The translations under genes were made by a program, and so were the position numbers. Below the pieces are notes generated by a model. The model had not been told where the DNA came from. It searched no databases and worked only from the letters and a program-made list of their open reading frames with translations. This document shows, piece after piece, positions 46,486-55,737 of a stretch of 64,000 bases of DNA. Source of the stretch: Lysobacter sp. 5GHs7-4 (GTDB taxonomy: Bacteria > Pseudomonadota > Gammaproteobacteria > Xanthomonadales > Xanthomonadaceae); contig NZ_CP089924.1 of NCBI RefSeq assembly GCF_021284765.1, positions 2,064,001 to 2,128,000 of the forward strand. The letters are read 5' to 3'. Numbering within the stretch: the stretch's first letter is position 1; every line of letters begins with the position of its first letter.

Positions 46486-48375
46486 TTACTTTTCCAGGTA
46501 CGGGAACGAGCGCGCCGACATCGCCTCGCGCGCGTCGGCGGTGCCCGGGCGGTCGCCGACGAAATCGTCCGGATACCAGCCGACGTGGCGCACGCCCTGG
46601 GCGAGCAGGCGCCGCACCTGGGCTTTCAGGCGCTCGGCCGGAATCGGCTGACGGTTGCGCCAGTCCACGGTCTGCAGTTCGAACAGGGTCTGGGTGAATT
46701 GCGGGTCGTGACTGCGCGCGGCTGCGACCAGGCCGTCCAGCCAACGCTCGGGGCGGTCGCTGCCTTCCATCCACGGCATCGCCATCAGCGCGGTGTAGTC
46801 GTAGGCGCGATTGAACGTGTCCAGGCGCTGGGCGAACCAGGCCTCGCTCTGCGGTTCCAGCACCGGCCGCGCATAGAGGTTGCGCACGGTCTTGAGCTTG
46901 GGCCGCCAACGCTCGGCGGCGCGCTTGAGCTCCAGGGTGAAGTCGATCAGCTCCTGGGTGCGCGCCTGCGATTCGACGGCCGCGCTGCCCTGGAGCTCGG
47001 TGTCGCGCAGGTAGGCGTCGTCGTGGAACAGCAAGCCTTCCAGATACGAGCCGGCGGCCAGGTCGGCGTAGATGCCGGCGACCAGGCGCCGCACTTCGGG
47101 CCGGGTGTAATCCAGCCGGTAGACCTCGTCGGCGCGCGCGCTGGGGATCGCCCATGCGGCGCGCTGGGCGGGGTCGGGCAGCTCGAAGCCCAGCACCGGC
47201 AGCCAGGCGTAGGCCACCACGCCCGCGCGCGACTTGAGCTGCCAGGCGACGCGGTTGAACAGGTCCGCGCGCATCGGCAGGGCGTGGTTGGGGAAGTACA
47301 GCGCGTCGGCCGAACCGTTGCCGTCCGGATCGGCGAAGGCCTGCAGGAACACGTGGCTGGGCGCGACCTGCTTGACGCGTTCGATCAGGGCGTCGAGATT
47401 GCGCTCGGTCTGGGCCGGGTCGGTGTCGTAGACCGAGTCCAGGTCGATCTGCAGCGCGCGCATGCCGGTGCGCTCGTCGTCGTGGCGCAGTTGGTAGGCG
47501 AGGTCGCCGACGTTGGGGTTGTTCATCACCAGCAGGCGCGCCAGGCCGTGCAGGTCGGACGGCATCGGCGTGCTGCGGCCTTCCAGATCGAACGAGACCG
47601 TCATGCCCAGCCGGTCGGCGATGCCGTTGGTCACGCTGCTGTAGGCCGCGTAAGGCCATACCACCGCGCGCGGGGCGCGGCCGAGTTCGCGTTGCAGACG
47701 GTCGCGGCTGCGCGTCAGGTCGGCGGTGATGCGCGCGAGGTAGTCGGACTCGCTTTCGTAGCGCGCGGCGGCGGGGTCGTAGCGGCGCGTGACCGCGGCG
47801 GGCGTCGAGTTGCCCTGCGGATTGGAGACGATGCCGTGGTGCAGGTCGTCGCTGTGGCTGGCCACTTCGATCAGGCCGCTGGCCTGCATCTCGCGCAGCT
47901 GCTCCCAGGTCACGAAGTCGTCGCCGGTGAACGCGCGCGGGCCGTAGTCGATGGTTTCGCCGGCCGGCAGTTCGACCCAGTGCGTGACCACCGCGGCCAG
48001 GGCCGGGTAGTTGTAGGCGCGCAGCAGCGGGAACGCGTGCGTGTAAAGGCTGCGCAGGCCGTCGTCGAAGGTGATCAGCACCGGCTTGGACGGCAGCGCC
48101 GCGCCGCCGTCGTTGGCGGCGATCACCTGCGCCAGCGACACCGGGTGGTAGCCGTGGCCGGACAGCCAGTCCAGGTGGGCGGCGAAGTTCTGCGTGCTGA
48201 CGGCGTAGGCGTCGCCGTCGCCCTTGCGCGCGACGTCGTCGCGCACGTCGTGGTAGCTCAGCACCAGCAGCGGCTCGGCGGCCTGCGCGGCGGCCGGCAG
48301 CAGCATGCAGAACACCAGTGCGTACAGCACCAGCACGAACAGGATCAGCCGCGAGGGGCGGTGTGGACGGTTCAT
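46486..48375 (-). CDS. pgaB: PNAG N-deacetylase PgaB
   Basis: The 629-aa periplasmic enzyme deacetylates part of the polymer for export. The N-terminal polysaccharide deacetylase domain shows VLSYHDV, ITFDDGLRSL and VASHSDDLHHG (metal His and Asp); the C-terminal half (about 300-629) is the PgaB glycoside hydrolase-like domain. The signal peptide ends PAAAQAAEP and lacks a lipobox (LVFC does not fit), so unlike the E. coli protein it may not be lipid-anchored. It starts 1 bp after the pgaA stop. Confidence 0.94.
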   Translation of the reverse strand: MNRPHRPSRLILFVLVLYALVFCMLLPAAAQAAEPLLVLSYHDVRDDVARKGDGDAYAVSTQNFAAHLDWLSGHGYHPVSLAQVIAANDGGAALPSKPVLITFDDGLRSLYTHAFPLLRAYNYPALAAVVTHWVELPAGETIDYGPRAFTGDDFVTWEQLREMQASGLIEVASHSDDLHHGIVSNPQGNSTPAAVTRRYDPAAARYESESDYLARITADLTRSRDRLQRELGRAPRAVVWPYAAYSSVTNGIADRLGMTVSFDLEGRSTPMPSDLHGLARLLVMNNPNVGDLAYQLRHDDERTGMRALQIDLDSVYDTDPAQTERNLDALIERVKQVAPSHVFLQAFADPDGNGSADALYFPNHALPMRADLFNRVAWQLKSRAGVVAYAWLPVLGFELPDPAQRAAWAIPSARADEVYRLDYTRPEVRRLVAGIYADLAAGSYLEGLLFHDDAYLRDTELQGSAAVESQARTQELIDFTLELKRAAERWRPKLKTVRNLYARPVLEPQSEAWFAQRLDTFNRAYDYTALMAMPWMEGSDRPERWLDGLVAAARSHDPQFTQTLFELQTVDWRNRQPIPAERLKAQVRRLLAQGVRHVGWYPDDFVGDRPGTADAREAMSARSFPYLEK

Positions 48376-48376
48376 C

Positions 48377-50422
48377 TCATTCTCCCCAGCGCAATTCGGC
48401 GTCGAAACCCAGACGCTCTTCGCGCTGGCCGTCGTAGACCGGGCGCGACCAGTTCAGGCCGTAGCTCAGCACCCGGCCCGGGGCGAATTGCCACTCGTGT
48501 TCGTAACGCAGCGACGGCACCCAGGCCGTGCCGTAGTTCTGCTGCCAGTAGGCACCCGAGGACAGCGTCAGGCGCTGCCGGAAATGGCGGTCGTAGCGGC
48601 GCCATGCCAGGTGATCGAGACGGATGCCGAACTCCGCCGAGGCATCGCGCGAGGGATTGAAGTACGGCGCATCGTCGCGGCTGCCGCGGCCGGTGCCGAG
48701 GCTGGCCAGGCCGTTGACCAGCAGGTGCGGGCGGCTCAGCAGGCGCTGGTCGGCGCTCAGGCTGAGCTGATCGCGGCGGTTGCCGTCGTCGTAACGCCAA
48801 TGCTGCACGGTGGCGCCGAACGCGCTGCGCTCGCTGGGGTGGTAGTCGGCGCCGACTTCGTAGAGGTCGCCGGTGATGCCCGAGGCGCGCGCCTGCAGCG
48901 AGGCGGCGGCATCGTTGCGGCTGGCGCGCGCACGCAGGGAGAAACGGTCGTCGATGCGCCAGCCGGCGCTCGCGGCGATCGCGGTGCCGCCGAGGCCGTC
49001 GCGGTCGCGGCCGGCGTACAGCTGCGCGTCGAGGCGGTCGTAGGCATAGCCGACGCCGACTTCGTTGCGCTGGGCGACGCTGCGGTCGCCCTGGAAATCG
49101 GCCCAGCGCCGGCCGCTGCGCGCGAGCAGCCGCCAGCGGTCGTCGAACAGCGGCGTGGCCAGTTCGAGGCCGTACTCGCGGTCGCGGTTGCCCAGCGGCG
49201 AAGCGCCGCCGCCGTCGCGATTGCGTCCGCCGGCGGCGTACGCGCGCGCCTGCCAGCCGCGATTGACCTGCCATTTGCGGTCCATCGAACGCACGTGGGC
49301 TTCGTTGGGATAGCGCGCCAGCAGTTGGTCGTGGATGGGGCGGGCGAGGTCGTAGCGTTGCAGCGTGGACAGGGTTTCGACCTGGCCGATGCGCGCCTCG
49401 ACGTTTCGCTCGTCCAGGGTGCTGGCGATGGAGAAACGCTCCAGCGCGCGGCTGGGCCAGCCGCGGAACATATAGATGGAGCCCAGCGTGGCCTGCAGGT
49501 CGGCGTTGTTGGGGCCGATCGCGGCCAGCGGTTCGATCATGCCCTGGGCGCCGGGCAGGTCCTCGCCGAAGGCGCGGGCGAGGGCGTAGTTGGTTTCGGC
49601 GTCGTAGCGCGGCCAGTTCTCGTAACCGCGGCGCGCGCTGGGCGCGCGCGGCCAGGGGGCGCGCGCGTCGACCAGGCCGCTCAACAGCGGCAGGGCGAGG
49701 TCGTAACGCTCGCGTTCGAGTTGCGCGTAGGCCAGCTGGATCGGCAGGTCGGGATCGTCCGGATCGGCCTGCACCGCGCGCTCCAGGGCCTGCGCGGCGT
49801 CTTCGGGGCGGCGCAGGGTCAGCAGCGAATCGCCCACGGCGCCCAGCGCGTAACCGGGCACGGGACGGTCGCTGCGCTCCAGGCGCTGGTACTCGTCGGC
49901 GACTTCCTGGTGGCGGGCCAGGCGGTTGAGCACGATCAGGCGGTCGTAGGCCAGGCTGGCGGGTTCGGCCGTGCCGCTGGCCGCGAGTTGGGCGCGGTAG
50001 GCGTCGATGGCGGCGTCGGCGGCGCGCGCTTCTTCCAGGCGCGTGGCTTCGTCGACGGCGTAGAGCTTGCTCCAGACGATGCGGCGGGCCAGGCCGGCGG
50101 CATCGAGGTTGGCGGCCTCTTCGACGCTGAACAGTTCGGGGCGGGCCAGGTACAAGGCGCGCGCGCGGTCGCGGGCGCCGATGTCGGCCAGGGTCAGCAC
50201 GCGCAGGCGGTACAGGCGGCCGTCGTCGCGATGCACGGCGAGGTGGCGTTCGATCAGGGACAGCGCGCCCAGCCAGTCGCGCTCGGCGCGCAGGCCTTCG
50301 ATCTGCGTATAGGGGATCGCGGCTGCGGCCTGACCTTCAGCGGCAGCAACTGACGTGGCGTGTAAGGTTCCACCGGCCAGTGCCAGGGCCAGGGACAGCG
50401 TGAGTCTGTGCAAAGACGGCAT
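48377..50422 (-). CDS. pgaA: PNAG outer-membrane porin PgaA
   Basis: This 681-aa outer-membrane protein exports the polymer. A signal peptide (to about residue 28) is followed by TPR-type helical repeats (about 30-345; for example PEDAAQALERAVQADPDDPD) and a C-terminal beta-barrel (about 375-681) with alternating strands such as YGLELATPLFDDRWRLLA. It ends FDAELRWGE rather than with a terminal aromatic residue. ATG at 50422 was chosen over upstream Pro/Arg-rich sequence because it directly precedes the signal peptide. It is the first gene of the operon. Confidence 0.93.
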   Translation of the reverse strand: MPSLHRLTLSLALALAGGTLHATSVAAAEGQAAAAIPYTQIEGLRAERDWLGALSLIERHLAVHRDDGRLYRLRVLTLADIGARDRARALYLARPELFSVEEAANLDAAGLARRIVWSKLYAVDEATRLEEARAADAAIDAYRAQLAASGTAEPASLAYDRLIVLNRLARHQEVADEYQRLERSDRPVPGYALGAVGDSLLTLRRPEDAAQALERAVQADPDDPDLPIQLAYAQLERERYDLALPLLSGLVDARAPWPRAPSARRGYENWPRYDAETNYALARAFGEDLPGAQGMIEPLAAIGPNNADLQATLGSIYMFRGWPSRALERFSIASTLDERNVEARIGQVETLSTLQRYDLARPIHDQLLARYPNEAHVRSMDRKWQVNRGWQARAYAAGGRNRDGGGASPLGNRDREYGLELATPLFDDRWRLLARSGRRWADFQGDRSVAQRNEVGVGYAYDRLDAQLYAGRDRDGLGGTAIAASAGWRIDDRFSLRARASRNDAAASLQARASGITGDLYEVGADYHPSERSAFGATVQHWRYDDGNRRDQLSLSADQRLLSRPHLLVNGLASLGTGRGSRDDAPYFNPSRDASAEFGIRLDHLAWRRYDRHFRQRLTLSSGAYWQQNYGTAWVPSLRYEHEWQFAPGRVLSYGLNWSRPVYDGQREERLGFDAELRWGE

Positions 50423-50644
50423 GGATAGTCCGTATCCGTGTGACGGTCGGGGGCGGGGCGGCCCCGGCATGGCGACATCAATAAAGTGAGAACTAAGTCA
50501 CAAGTCTTGGACGCAATGTTTGTGCCAGCGGCACGCGGCTGGACACTTTTGTTCAGTTAAAGCAGTCACTTAGGCTTTAGGCCCGCCCAGGCCGGGTTGC
50601 GGCCGAAGTGGAGCGGGGCGGCTAGTCCGGCCGGGGCCGAGCGC

Positions 50645-50671
50645 GCAAAAAAAAACCGGCACGAGGCCGGT
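50645..50671 (-). terminator. strong minus-strand terminator with no upstream gene
   Basis: The 8-bp stem lies at 50651-50658 and 50664-50671 with loop CTCGT on the minus strand, and the U-tract is the complement of the A-run 50645-50653. It is about 223 bp upstream of the pgaA start, in the same direction, so it could also insulate or attenuate pga transcription. Confidence 0.8.
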
Positions 50672-50811
50672 TTGGGGGACAGGAGCAAGACCTGTCGAAA
50701 GGGGGCCCTCCGCGCGCGGCGCGGGGGGCTGTGATTAGGGATGGCGGCTGGGCGCGATCCGTCGCAATCGCAGGCCAGGATCCTGCAGCCGCCGGCACCG
50801 CGACGGTGCCT
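50645..50811 (-). ncRNA. candidate structured sRNA ending in a strong terminator
   Basis: On the minus strand a strong terminator, stem AAACCGGC/GCCGGTTT followed by a run of nine U, ends at 50645, but no minus-strand gene lies upstream of it. The preceding 150 bases can form at least two further hairpins: GACAGG/CCTGTC immediately before the terminator, and a perfect 7-bp GGCACCG/CGGTGCC at 50794-50810. Single-stranded C-rich stretches (GTCCCCC, GCCCCCCG) lie between. C-rich loops are a feature of some xanthomonad sRNAs. No promoter was identified, so the 5' end is arbitrary. Confidence 0.4.
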
Positions 50812-51012
50812 GGACGCAATAGGGGAGATGCGCTCCTGTGCCTTCGGGTTGCGTGGCGCGGGCCCGCTTTGCGCCGAGCGGGTGTTCCGACCCCGGATCC
50901 GGCGCGAAGTTCACCGTTCGGCGCACGCCTGGGCGCATGCCGCGACGCGGCGCTTGAGGGCGGCGGGGCGGCATTGCTAGCGTCGCGGCTTGATCGGGGA
51001 GGAGCCATCGGC

Positions 51013-52293
51013 ATGAAGAACCGCGCAGGCTGGGCGGTAGTGATCGCAAGTGCGTTGCTGTGCGGTGCGGCCCCGCCGGCGGCGCGGCCCGAACCGGCGA
51101 CGGACTATGCCGCGCTGTTCGAACAGGTCTGGGCCCAGGTGGACCAGAATTATTACGACCCCGGTTTCCACGGCGTGGACTGGAAGGACGCGGGGCGCCG
51201 TTATCGCGCGCAGCTGCGCGCAGTGCGCGACGACGCCGCGTTCAACGGTTTGATCGAGCGCATGCTGGGCGAGCTCAAGAGTTCGCACACCTCCCTGGCG
51301 GCGCCGGCCAAGAGCGGCGATCAGCGCCGCGGCATCGGCGCGCGCTTCGAGGCGGTGGAGGGCGTGCAGACGGCGGTGGACGTGTCGCCGCTGGGACCGG
51401 CCTGGCGACGCGGCTTGCGCCCCGGCGATCAGTTGCTGGTGTCGCCGGACACGCTGCCCGGCGCCTTGGGCAGCACGGCGGCGCTCACCATCCGCGACTG
51501 CGCGGGACAGCAGCGCGCACTCGACGTCGAGCGCGTCGCGATGGGCTGGCCGGCCGAACATCCGGGCTGGCGCTGGACCCGCGTCACGCCGCGCAGCGGC
51601 CTGACGATCGGCTACCTGCGCGTGGATCGTTTCGACGACGGTGCGGCGGAGCTGGCCGACCAGGCCATGAGCGAGCTCGCCGACACCCAGGCGCTGATCG
51701 TCGACCTGCGCCGCAACAGTGGCGGCAACACTTCGGCGCTGCGCCTGGCCAGTTACTTCATGCCGCCCGGCGAGGCGCCGGTGCTGGGCCTGTTCGCGCG
51801 GCCCTACCTGCAGAAGCTGGGGCACGCGCCCAGCGCGGCCGAGGTGCGCGACGGGCCCAAGGTGGTTGGCGCCTACACCGACGCGGCCGTGTTCGAGGCG
51901 GTGTCCAAGCACGGTGGCGCGGCGGTGTTTCACAGCGACGCCTTGGGCGGCAAGCGTTACGGCGGACGGGTGCTGGTGCTGATCGACGGCGAAACCGCGA
52001 GTTCGGGCGAAGGCTTCGCTTGGGCGCTGCGCTTGCACAGTCCGGCGCGCTTCATCGGCCGCGCCAGTGCGGGCGAGCTGCTCAGCGGCGAACGTTTCAA
52101 GCTCGGCCAGGGCTGGACCCTGACCGTGCCGGTGCACGGCTTGTGGGGCGCGGACGGCCGCGACTTCGCCGATCGCGCGGTGCAGCCGGATCAGGCCGTG
52201 GCCTGGACGCGCGAGGATTACTGCCGCGGGCGCGATCCGGATCTGGAGGCGGCGATCGCGAATGTGTTACAGGGCTCCACGCTCGCGAAGTAG
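51013..52293 (+). CDS. S41-family (C-terminal processing) peptidase
   Basis: The 426-aa protein has a signal peptide (1-20, LLCGAAPPA; the Cys at about 17 could be a lipobox but LLC does not fit well). An N-terminal helical part (DQNYYDPGFHGVDW) is followed by a PDZ-like insertion (SPLGPAWRRGLRPGDQLLV) and the S41 protease core with VDLRRNSGGNTSALR and the catalytic Ser in DGETASSGEGFAWAL. GGGGAGGAG lies 8 bases upstream of the ATG. It would cleave periplasmic or surface protein C-termini. It precedes the signalling genes but has a 316-bp gap to them. Confidence 0.88.
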   Translation: MKNRAGWAVVIASALLCGAAPPAARPEPATDYAALFEQVWAQVDQNYYDPGFHGVDWKDAGRRYRAQLRAVRDDAAFNGLIERMLGELKSSHTSLAAPAKSGDQRRGIGARFEAVEGVQTAVDVSPLGPAWRRGLRPGDQLLVSPDTLPGALGSTAALTIRDCAGQQRALDVERVAMGWPAEHPGWRWTRVTPRSGLTIGYLRVDRFDDGAAELADQAMSELADTQALIVDLRRNSGGNTSALRLASYFMPPGEAPVLGLFARPYLQKLGHAPSAAEVRDGPKVVGAYTDAAVFEAVSKHGGAAVFHSDALGGKRYGGRVLVLIDGETASSGEGFAWALRLHSPARFIGRASAGELLSGERFKLGQGWTLTVPVHGLWGADGRDFADRAVQPDQAVAWTREDYCRGRDPDLEAAIANVLQGSTLAK

Positions 52294-52609
52294 TCGCAGA
52301 CCTCGCCGCGGCGCGCGGCGCATCCTCAGATCGCGTTCGAGATATACATTCACGCGATGTCGGCCTTCGCAATTGGACGAAGGTAGTAGAGGAAAGAGGA
52401 TTGCCACTCACGCGACGGTCGCGGCGTGTTTGCAGGTTCGGTCGTCAACTTCCCGAGTGCGCGCACTAGATCGGGCGCTGTGACATCGATCACGGATGTC
52501 GTCTCGCTATCGCGAATCGCGCCATGCTACTTTGAACTCACGCGAAAGCATGGAGCGACACTCGCGTGTTTTTCAGGAAGCTGGCTCTGGTTTCCGCAGG
52601 GGGAGAGTA
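52294..52609 (+). promoter_or_regulatory. gap upstream of the response regulator with candidate Clp/CRP site
   Basis: No gene is seen in these 316 bp. At 52479-52494 there is TGTGA-CATCGA-TCACG, matching the CRP/Clp consensus TGTGA-N6-TCACA at 9 of 10 positions. A possible extended -10, TGCTACTTT, lies at 52525-52533. The response-regulator ATG has GGGGGAGAG 3-11 bases upstream (52599-52606). The pieces suggest a Clp-controlled promoter for the regulator; this is a prediction. Confidence 0.45.
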
Positions 52610-53329
52610 ATGCGCGCTAGCTCGATGGAGGCCGTGCGCCGGCCACCCACGCTTGCGGTAGTCGAGGACGATCGAACATTCCGGGAAGACGTGCTCCTGC
52701 CCGTGCTGAACCACTCCGGTTTTTCCGCCGTCGGCATGAACGGCGCGCTGGAGCTGTATCGGTCCATGACCCAGCGCTCCTACGATTTGGTGCTGCTGGA
52801 TATCGACCTGCCCGATGAGGACGGCTTCAGCATCGCCGAGCATCTGCGCAGCTTGTCGCCGCGCATCGGCATCGTGATGCTGACCGGCTACGACTCCAGC
52901 CAGGACCGCATGCGCGGTTTGCGTGCGGGCGCGGACGCCTATCTGCCCAAGCCGGTCGACATGGAAGAGGTCGTGACCACCTTGCGCAATCTGGCCCGCT
53001 GGGTGATCCCGGGCGAGAGCGCGGATCCTGCCCGTACGCAGGCCAAGTGGCGCCTGGACGACAGAGGCTGGTGCATTCTGACGCCGCGCGGCGTCCAGAT
53101 CGAGATGAACCTGGCCGAGCGCCAGGTCATGGCGATGCTGGCCGCGTCGGCGGGCATGCCGGTGCAGCGCGAGGCGCTGATCGCGCGTCTGGTCAAGAAC
53201 GCTCACGACTTCGATCCGCATCGTCTGGAGATGCTGATCTACCGCTTGCGCAAGAAATGCGAGCAACTGGCGGAGGAAGAACTTCCGCTGCGCGCGGTGC
53301 GCAGCGTCGGCTATGTGTTGAACTGGTAG
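52610..53329 (+). CDS. OmpR/PhoB-type response regulator
   Basis: The 239-aa protein has a receiver domain (12-128) with acidic D20/D21, phosphoacceptor D64 in VLLDIDLP, T92 and K114 (YLPKPVD), then a winged-helix DNA-binding domain (about 145-239) with RLEMLIYRLRKKCEQ and the LRAVRSVGYVL wing. It is complete and should be functional. Its probable sensor partners are the propeller protein, 40 bp downstream on the same strand, and the convergent histidine kinase. The start was set by the GGGGGAGAG ribosome site. Confidence 0.93.
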   Translation: MRASSMEAVRRPPTLAVVEDDRTFREDVLLPVLNHSGFSAVGMNGALELYRSMTQRSYDLVLLDIDLPDEDGFSIAEHLRSLSPRIGIVMLTGYDSSQDRMRGLRAGADAYLPKPVDMEEVVTTLRNLARWVIPGESADPARTQAKWRLDDRGWCILTPRGVQIEMNLAERQVMAMLAASAGMPVQREALIARLVKNAHDFDPHRLEMLIYRLRKKCEQLAEEELPLRAVRSVGYVLNW

Positions 53330-53369
53330 TCGCTCGTGTCGGCATCGGCCGACGGTGGGGAAGAACGGC

Positions 53370-55721
53370 GTGCGAAACATCGGAATCAGGCTGCGGTCGA
53401 TGGTGCTGGCCGCGGGGTTGTCCGTCATATGCGCCCCCGCGTCCGCGTTGCCCGTAGGCGCGTTCGACTATCGGATGGGCGCGCGTGCTTTCACCAGCGA
53501 CGACGGGCTTCCGCAGTCCGGCGCCAACACCGTGGTCCAGACCCGCGACGGTTATCTCTGGGTCGGCACGTTCGGCGGTCTGGCGCGTTTCGACGGACTG
53601 GCCTTCACGATCTTCCGCGGAAAGCCCGCGTTCGATACTTCCGCCTCCGAAGGCCCGCAAGCCGGGCCGGCCAGCGATCGCATCCTGGCGCTGTATGAGG
53701 ACGACAGGGACTGGCTCTGGGTCGGCACCCAGGACGCCGGGCTGAGCGTGCGCCGGCAAGGGGCATTCCATCATCTGCCGGTGTGCGGCGGCTCGTGTCA
53801 GATCAACGATATTCTTCAGACACCCGATCACACCCTATGGATCGCGACCAGCGTGGGTGTGCTCAATCTGGATCCCGTGCATGGACGCGAGACCTGGATC
53901 GGTCGTGGCAGTATCGGCTACGCCCGTCTGGCGCGCGACGGCCAGGGGCGCATTCATGTGGCCGGAAACGAGGGTTTCTTCGTCGTCGCCGACGGACGCT
54001 TGCGACCCATTCCGCTGCCCGACGGGGAGCGGCGGGTACCGGTACTGAAAACCAGCGGCAGCGCGCTGCTGGTCGGCACGGAGCGCACGCTCTATCGGTA
54101 CGATCCCGCGCTCGGGCAATGGCAGCGGCTGGGCGTGGGCGGTCCCAAGGCGGCAGTGGCCGATGCGGACGGCCAGTGGTGGGTCGCCACGATATCCGGA
54201 CAACTGTTGCGGGAAACCGGCCCCGGGCAATGGCGGGACGTGCCCGAACTGTTCGGCCTTGGCATCACCAGCCTGGCCTGGGACAACGAAGGCAATCTGT
54301 GGATAGGCAGCGGCGGCAAGGGTTTGTTGCGCGTGCGCAAGCCACTGTTCGGATTGGTTTCGGCTCCGGGATGGGGCATGAACATGGCCGGCCGCGCGGT
54401 GATCGCCGATGGCCAAGGCGGCATGTGGCTGGGATCCGCCTGCGCGGGGCTGTGGCGTCGGGGGCCCGACGGCGACATGCAGCGCTATCCCATCCAGCCC
54501 GGACAGGGCAACGGCTGCGTGGCCAGCTTGGTCCTGGATCGCGAGGGCACGCTCTGGGTGGGAACGGTCGAGGGGCGATTGATACGCGTGGCCAAGGGCA
54601 AGGCCAAACTGGTCGGGGCCTGGTCGATCGGCAACGCGATCAATGTCTGGCAGCGCGGCGATCGGCATTTTCTCGTCAGCTCCGAGCGCTCCATGTTCGA
54701 TGTCCGGACCGATGACGAGGGGCGCATCGTCGGACAACAGCGCATCGCCGCGCTCGAGGGCATGAACGTCAACAACATCATCCCGGCCGCGCGCGGGGGC
54801 GACTGGTACGCCGGCGACCGCGGCGTGTGGCGCGTGGTCGATAACCGGATCGTCGAGCGATGGACGCCTCGGGAGGGGTTGTCTTCCCGTTTCGCGCGTG
54901 CGCTGTACGAAGACAAAGAGACCGCCACGCTCTGGGTGGGACTGTACGGCGGCGGCTTGAACCGCATCCGCAACGGCCAGGTATCCCGATATGACAGCCG
55001 CAACGGCCTCTTCGACGATACGGTGTCGTGCATCCTGCGCGACGAGCGCGGACGTTTGTGGCTGGGCGGCAATCGTGGCGTCACCCTGTTGCCGGCGCCA
55101 TGGCGGGCCGCGGCCGAGATCGAGTCGATCGGCTACACCACCAGCGATGGCCTGACGCCCTCCGAAATCAACGGCGGATACTCGACGCCTTGCCACCGCG
55201 ATACCCAAGGCAGGCTCTGGTTTTCCCTGGTCGAGGGCTTCGCCGTGGTCGATCCCGCGGATTTTCCGGACGTCCCGCCGGCGCTGCTGACGCCCCGGAT
55301 AGAGCAGGTCATGGTCGATGGACGCATGCAGAGGATCGCCGGGTCTTCGCTGACCCTGGAGCCTTATGCGCGCAGTCTGGAAATCCACTACACCGCCATC
55401 AATCTGAGCCGGCCTCGCGAAACCCATTTCCGCTTCCGCCTGCTCGGCTTCGATCCCGGCTGGGTGGATGCGGGGCAGAACCGCAGCATTCTGTATCCCT
55501 CGATTCCCTGGGGCGATCATCTGTTCGAGGTCCAGGCGCGCGCCCAGGGCGGTCGCTGGTCGACGGTGTCGGCCGACCTGCGCGTGCTCAATCCGCAGCC
55601 TTGGTATCTGCGGCCCTGGATCCTGATTCTGGCGACCTCGTTGAGTCTGTTGGCCTTGGTCGGCGGTACCCAGTTCGGCGCCAGTCAGATCGGGCGCGGA
55701 CGCGAGGAACAGGCCGACTGA
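53370..55721 (+). CDS. periplasmic two-component-regulator propeller protein, no kinase domain
   Basis: This 783-aa protein looks like the sensor half of a hybrid two-component system. After a signal peptide (1-26, CAPASA) I count 14 Reg_prop-type blades (LWVGT-GGL-RF patterns such as GYLWVGTFGGLARFDG and GRLWLGGNRGVTLL), enough for two 7-bladed propellers. A Y_Y_Y beta domain (about 620-735) and one transmembrane helix (about 743-763) follow. It then stops after about 18 cytosolic residues (ending GRGREEQAD) with no HisKA, GGDEF or DNA-binding domain. The GTG at 53370 has GGGGAAG 6 bases upstream; GTG 53355 is possible. It is convergent with a histidine kinase 16 bp away. Confidence 0.9.
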   Translation: MRNIGIRLRSMVLAAGLSVICAPASALPVGAFDYRMGARAFTSDDGLPQSGANTVVQTRDGYLWVGTFGGLARFDGLAFTIFRGKPAFDTSASEGPQAGPASDRILALYEDDRDWLWVGTQDAGLSVRRQGAFHHLPVCGGSCQINDILQTPDHTLWIATSVGVLNLDPVHGRETWIGRGSIGYARLARDGQGRIHVAGNEGFFVVADGRLRPIPLPDGERRVPVLKTSGSALLVGTERTLYRYDPALGQWQRLGVGGPKAAVADADGQWWVATISGQLLRETGPGQWRDVPELFGLGITSLAWDNEGNLWIGSGGKGLLRVRKPLFGLVSAPGWGMNMAGRAVIADGQGGMWLGSACAGLWRRGPDGDMQRYPIQPGQGNGCVASLVLDREGTLWVGTVEGRLIRVAKGKAKLVGAWSIGNAINVWQRGDRHFLVSSERSMFDVRTDDEGRIVGQQRIAALEGMNVNNIIPAARGGDWYAGDRGVWRVVDNRIVERWTPREGLSSRFARALYEDKETATLWVGLYGGGLNRIRNGQVSRYDSRNGLFDDTVSCILRDERGRLWLGGNRGVTLLPAPWRAAAEIESIGYTTSDGLTPSEINGGYSTPCHRDTQGRLWFSLVEGFAVVDPADFPDVPPALLTPRIEQVMVDGRMQRIAGSSLTLEPYARSLEIHYTAINLSRPRETHFRFRLLGFDPGWVDAGQNRSILYPSIPWGDHLFEVQARAQGGRWSTVSADLRVLNPQPWYLRPWILILATSLSLLALVGGTQFGASQIGRGREEQAD

Positions 55722-55737
55722 GCGGGGCCGCAGTCAG

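Noticed and set aside
50470..50500. CRP/Clp-like half-sites upstream of pgaA (TGTGA...TCAC on the minus strand)
   Set aside because: The half-sites are 8 bp apart instead of the 6 bp needed for a CRP/Clp dimer.
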